Shown here piece by piece: positions 5,689 to 8,502 of a DNA stretch of 8,502 nucleotides. The notes below the pieces were generated by a model. That model had not been told where the DNA came from. It did no database searches and saw nothing but the letters and a program-made list of their open reading frames with translations. This DNA is from an uncultured Sphingomonadaceae bacterium (GTDB lineage: Bacteria; Pseudomonadota; Alphaproteobacteria; Sphingomonadales; Sphingomonadaceae). Position 1 is the stretch's first letter. Each line of letters begins with the position of its first letter. Position numbers and translations under genes: made by a program. The DNA is taken from assembly GCA_938016505.1 (NCBI GenBank), contig CALLWN010000201.1:1-8502 (forward strand), read 5' to 3'.

Positions 5689-7248
5689 ATGGCGACTGGA
5701 ATGGCGCGACGCGCAGTGGTGGTGGGCAGCGGGTTTGGCGGGCTTGCGCTCGCGGTCCGGCTGCAGTCGGCGGGGATCGAGACGACGCTCATCGAGGGCC
5801 GGGACAAGCCTGGCGGCCGGGCCTATGTGTGGGAGGACGAGGGCTTCGTCTTCGACGCCGGCCCGACCGTGGTCACCGACCCCGACAGCCTGAAGGAGCT
5901 GTTCCAGCTCACCGGCCGCGACATCGCCGACTATGTCGAGCTGATGCCGGTCATGCCCTTCTACCGGCTGATCTGGGAGGATGGCTACACGTTCGACTAT
6001 TCGAACGACGAGGAGCTGCTGTTCCGCCAGATTGCGGCCAAGAACCCGGCCGATGCCGATGGCTATCGCAAGTTCCTCGGCTTTTCCGAGAATGTCTACC
6101 GCGAAGGCTATCTGAAGCTCGGGACCGAGAGCTTCTGCGACTTCCGCTCGATGCTCCAGGCAGCGCCCTCGCTGCTGCGCTACGAGGCGTTCCGCTCGGT
6201 CCACGCGATCGTCTCGCGCTACATCAGGGACCCGCAGCTGCGCGAGGCCTTCAGCTTCCATACCCTTCTCGTCGGCGGCAACCCGTTCAAGACCAGCAGC
6301 GTCTATGCGCTCATCCACGCGCTCGAGAAGAAGGGCGGGGTCTGGTTTCCGCGCGGGGGCACCCATGCGCTGGTCAGGGGGCTGCTCAAGCTCTTCACCG
6401 ACCTTGGCGGGACCTTCCGGGTCGGCGTTCCGGTGACCCGGATCGAGGCGCTCTCGACCCATGTGACCGGCGTGACGCTGGCGGATGGCACCACGATCAT
6501 GGCCGACGCGGTCGCCTCGAACGGTGACGTGGTCCACACCTACCAGGACCTGCTGGGCGGGCACCCGCGTGGCGCAAGGATGGCGAAGGCCATGACCCGC
6601 AAGAGCTTCTCGCCCTCGCTCTTCGTCGTCTACTTCGGGCTCAGGGGCACCTCGCCCGACATCGCCCACCATTCGATCATCTTCGGGCCGCGCTACCGCG
6701 AACTCCTTGACGACATCTATTCAACCGGCGTGCTGGCCGAGGATTTTTCGCTCTACCTACACCACCCGACCGCCTCGGACCCGAAGATGGCGCCAGAGGG
6801 CTGCTCGTCCTTCTACGTGCTCTCGCCGGTTCCGCATCTCGGCAAGTTCGCTGCCGACTGGGACAGGGTGGGGCCGATCTATGCCGACCGGATCCTCGAC
6901 TATCTCGAGCGGCGCGGGATCGTGCCCGACCTCAGGGCCCGGCTGGTGACGAAGCGGATGTTCACGCCGGCCAATTTCAGGACCGAGCTCAATGCCCACC
7001 TCGGCTCGGCCTTCAGCCTCGAGCCGGTGCTGTGGCAATCGGCCTATTTCCGCACCCACAACCGCGACGATGTGCTTCGCAACCTCTATTTCGTTGGCGC
7101 CGGCACCCACCCGGGCGCGGGGATTCCGGGCGTGGTCGGCTCGGCCAAGGCGACTGCCAAGCTGATGCTCGCCGACATGGGCGCGCGCTATCCGGACGCG
7201 CGGGCCTGGCCATCGCACGCCGGGCCGGCGCTGGCGGCAGCGCAATAG
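5689..7248 (+). CDS. crtI: Phytoene desaturase (lycopene-forming) CrtI
   Basis: A 519-residue FAD-dependent desaturase that introduces double bonds into phytoene to yield lycopene, the substrate of CrtY. The N-terminus has the FAD-binding pattern G13-x-G15-x2-G18, ending with the acidic residue E36, then PGGRAY (41-46) and FDAGPTVVTDP (55-65). The typical mid-region HTLLVGGNPFKTSS (191-204) and FPRGGTHALV (220-229) follow. The C-terminal bacterial phytoene dehydrogenase signature covers about 466-490, with VGAGTHPGAGIPGVVGSAKA at 469-488. Length is slightly above 500, as is usual for the family. The start at 5689 lies one base after the crtY stop, with GAGG upstream. An ATG five codons in (5701) would also keep the whole FAD motif, so the first four residues are uncertain. 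The number of desaturation steps, three or four, cannot be read from sequence, but the neighbouring crtY implies lycopene. Confidence 0.97.
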   Translation: MATGMARRAVVVGSGFGGLALAVRLQSAGIETTLIEGRDKPGGRAYVWEDEGFVFDAGPTVVTDPDSLKELFQLTGRDIADYVELMPVMPFYRLIWEDGYTFDYSNDEELLFRQIAAKNPADADGYRKFLGFSENVYREGYLKLGTESFCDFRSMLQAAPSLLRYEAFRSVHAIVSRYIRDPQLREAFSFHTLLVGGNPFKTSSVYALIHALEKKGGVWFPRGGTHALVRGLLKLFTDLGGTFRVGVPVTRIEALSTHVTGVTLADGTTIMADAVASNGDVVHTYQDLLGGHPRGARMAKAMTRKSFSPSLFVVYFGLRGTSPDIAHHSIIFGPRYRELLDDIYSTGVLAEDFSLYLHHPTASDPKMAPEGCSSFYVLSPVPHLGKFAADWDRVGPIYADRILDYLERRGIVPDLRARLVTKRMFTPANFRTELNAHLGSAFSLEPVLWQSAYFRTHNRDDVLRNLYFVGAGTHPGAGIPGVVGSAKATAKLMLADMGARYPDARAWPSHAGPALAAAQ

Positions 7249-7252
7249 GGGG
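7247..7252 (+). promoter_or_regulatory. Ribosome binding site of crtB overlapping the crtI stop codon
   Basis: AGGGGG uses the last two bases of the crtI TAG stop and lies four bases before the crtB ATG at 7257. This overlap suggests translational coupling of crtB to crtI. Confidence 0.6.
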
Positions 7253-7256
7253 CGCC

Positions 7257-8195
7257 ATGGCCGACCCGGTCCTTGCCGCCGCGCGCGAGGCGATCAGGCA
7301 GGGCTCGAAGAGCTTCGCGCTGGCCTCGCGGCTGTTCGACGGCGGCACGCGGGCGCGCGCGACCCTGCTCTATGCCTGGTGCCGCCACTGCGACGATGTG
7401 ATCGACGGCCAGTATATGGGCGAGGGGCACCATGACTGGGGCGGGACGCCGGCGGAGCGGCTGGCGCGGCTGACGATGCTGACCGACCGCGCGCTTGCCG
7501 GCGCGCCGACCGGCGACCCGGCGTTCGAGGCGCTGGCCCGGGTGGCGCGCGAGGTTGCGATGCCGGCGCGCTACCCGCACGATCTTCTCGAGGGGTTCCG
7601 CATGGATGTCGAGTGGTCGCCGGTGGCCGATGCCGACCATCTCTTGACCTACTGCTACCATGTGGCGGGGTGCGTGGGGGTGATGATGGCGCTCGTGATG
7701 GGGGTCTCGCCCGACGACCATGACGAGCTGGCCCGCGCCTCCGATCTCGGCCTGTCGTTCCAGCTGAACAACATCGCCCGCGACGTGGCGGAGGATGCAG
7801 CGCGCGGGCGCTGCTACCTGCCGGCGGACTGGCTTGCAGCGGAGGGGCTGACGGCCGGGACCCATGCCGACCCGGCCAACCGCGAGGCGCTGCACCGGGT
7901 GGTGTCGCGCCTCGTCGATCTGGCCGAGCGTTACGAGGCGAGCGCGGCGCATGGCGTGCCTGCGCTCAGGAACCGCCAGGCCTGGGCAGTGCTTTCGGCG
8001 GCGCACATCTATGGCGACATCGGCCGCAAGGTGCGCGGGCGGGGGCCCGGGGCGCTCGAGGGCCGGACCTTCACGCGGCGCCGCGAGAAGCTGATGGCAG
8101 TGATTCTGGCAGCACCCGAGGCGCTGTGGAAGCGCAATGTCCGGGTGGGATCGCCGGCCGACCGGACCGGCCTGTTCACCCCCGACTTCGCCTGA
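7257..8195 (+). CDS. crtB: 15-cis-phytoene synthase CrtB
   Basis: A 312-residue squalene/phytoene synthase that condenses two geranylgeranyl diphosphate molecules head-to-head into phytoene, the first committed step of carotenoid synthesis. Both Asp-rich Mg-diphosphate sites are present: DDVID at 46-50 and RDVAED at 175-180 (D176, D180). The family patterns are GSKSF at 16-20, YCYHVAGCVGVMMALVMG at 132-149, and the segment 164-189 from LGLSFQLNNIARD to GRCYLP. Length is normal. The start at 7257 is supported by AGGGGG overlapping the crtI stop and by the usual short N-terminus before GSKSF; the frame is open upstream only as a shadow of crtI. It is the last gene of crtYIB, and its stop sits in the palindrome shared with crtZ. 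The substrate must come from a GGPP synthase (crtE) outside the window. Confidence 0.97.
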   Translation: MADPVLAAAREAIRQGSKSFALASRLFDGGTRARATLLYAWCRHCDDVIDGQYMGEGHHDWGGTPAERLARLTMLTDRALAGAPTGDPAFEALARVAREVAMPARYPHDLLEGFRMDVEWSPVADADHLLTYCYHVAGCVGVMMALVMGVSPDDHDELARASDLGLSFQLNNIARDVAEDAARGRCYLPADWLAAEGLTAGTHADPANREALHRVVSRLVDLAERYEASAAHGVPALRNRQAWAVLSAAHIYGDIGRKVRGRGPGALEGRTFTRRREKLMAVILAAPEALWKRNVRVGSPADRTGLFTPDFA

Positions 8196-8208
8196 GGGCG
8201 ACCCTCAG
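8192..8208. terminator. Palindrome spanning the crtB and crtZ stop codons, possible bidirectional terminator
   Basis: CTGAGGG (8192-8198) and CCCTCAG (8202-8208) form a perfect seven-pair stem around CGA. It contains the crtB stop (8193-8195) and the crtZ stop (8207-8205 on the minus strand), which are only nine bases apart. A second CCCTC at 8209-8213 permits an alternative pairing with GAGGG at 8194-8198. There is no T-tract on either side, so whether it terminates transcription or only protects 3' ends is open. Confidence 0.5.
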
Positions 8209-8502
8209 CCCTCGGCCATGCCGCGGCCGATCGGGTTCTTGCGGATGATGGCCTTGCCGGCGCGGCGGTTTTCTTCCAGCTGCCGGTGCAGTTCCTCGAT
8301 CGGCGGGGCCCAGAGGAAGCCGAAGCTGACCGTACCCTCCTTCGACTGGACGACATGGTGCAGGCGGTGGGCCTGGACGATGCGCTTCATGTAGGCCGAG
8401 CGCGGCACATAGCCGGTCTCGATGCGGCGGTGGACGATGATGTCGTGGAAGCCGAAGTAGATGGCGCCGTAGCCGGCGATGCCAATGCCGACCCAGGTGG
8501 CA
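8205..8502 (-). CDS. crtZ: Beta-carotene 3-hydroxylase CrtZ, C-terminal part
   Basis: The gene enters from the right edge on the minus strand, with 99 residues visible. CrtZ is a membrane diiron hydroxylase adding 3-OH groups to both beta-rings, giving beta-cryptoxanthin and then zeaxanthin. The visible part starts in a hydrophobic segment (GIGIAGYGAIYFGF) and runs into HDIIVH, then RRIETGYVPRSAYMKR. The clear family signature follows: QAHRLHH, then VSFGFLWAPPIEEL. The His residues of HDxxVH and HRLHH are diiron ligands. The N-terminal histidine motifs are outside the window. The tail after the APP motif is about 28 residues and basic, slightly longer than I expect. The frame is open from the window edge to 8205, so the GTG at 8408 is internal. 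It converges on crtB with a nine-base gap, as crtZ does in Pantoea. Confidence 0.95.
   Translation of the reverse strand, partial: ATWVGIGIAGYGAIYFGFHDIIVHRRIETGYVPRSAYMKRIVQAHRLHHVVQSKEGTVSFGFLWAPPIEELHRQLEENRRAGKAIIRKNPIGRGMAEG

Noticed and set aside
5494..6672. A 392-codon minus-strand frame opposite crtY/crtI
   Set aside because: Low-complexity shadow translation with no motif. CrtI is unambiguous on the + strand.
1..8502. FNR/Anr-type boxes, tRNA or rRNA genes, CRISPR arrays, insertion sequences, frameshifts
   Set aside because: I saw no TTGAT-N4-ATCAA-like box in the few non-coding bases. The cco promoter would lie upstream of the window. There is no repeat array, transposase or RNA gene pattern, and all main genes are intact apart from the two cut by the window edges.

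Overview
This 8.5 kb window is very GC-rich (roughly 70% by eye) and densely coding, with no stretch over 300 bases lacking a gene. Gene content and protein sequence point to an alphaproteobacterium, most plausibly a pigmented, aerobic or microaerobic member of the Sphingomonadales. The grounds are an alphaproteobacterial-type ccoGHIS set beside a beta-carotene/zeaxanthin cluster, plus a GTCCTGAGCGAAG-type hairpin that resembles repeats common in that order. The order-level assignment is inference. Genus cannot be told from the window.

Region 1 (1-3721, all + strand) is the assembly half of a cbb3-type cytochrome c oxidase locus. It holds the C-terminal part of ccoG (iron-sulfur protein), then ccoH (membrane-anchored assembly factor), ccoI (copper P1B-type ATPase), ccoS (50-residue membrane protein) and a 55-codon secreted Cys-containing small ORF that I cannot name. 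Every junction overlaps by 4 or 1 bases (ATGA or TGATG), so the five frames look like one translationally coupled transcription unit. The structural genes ccoNOQP are expected upstream of base 1 but are not visible.

Region 2 (3709-4482, - strand) is a membrane diiron hydroxylase of the fatty acid hydroxylase/sterol desaturase superfamily. It runs tail-to-tail into the small ORF with a 13-base overlap inside a hairpin. It is divergent from crtY across only 47 bases, and that gap carries a near-perfect inverted repeat.

Region 3 (4530-8195, + strand) is crtY-crtI-crtB, one tight operon for phytoene synthesis (CrtB), desaturation to lycopene (CrtI) and cyclisation to beta-carotene (CrtY). Region 4 (8205-8502, - strand) is the C-terminal part of crtZ, the beta-carotene 3-hydroxylase giving zeaxanthin. 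It converges on crtB, with both stop codons inside a 17-base palindrome. The order Y-I-B with convergent Z matches the classical Pantoea layout. crtE, which makes the geranylgeranyl diphosphate used by CrtB, is not in the window.

Most of the window is recognisable biology. The points that deserve attention are the unnamed hydroxylase beside the carotenoid operon, the unnamed small secreted ORF ending the cco operon, the symmetric 47-base divergent gap, and the recurrence of a stem-loop holding both stop codons at each of the two convergent junctions. I saw no RNA gene, CRISPR array, mobile element or broken gene.
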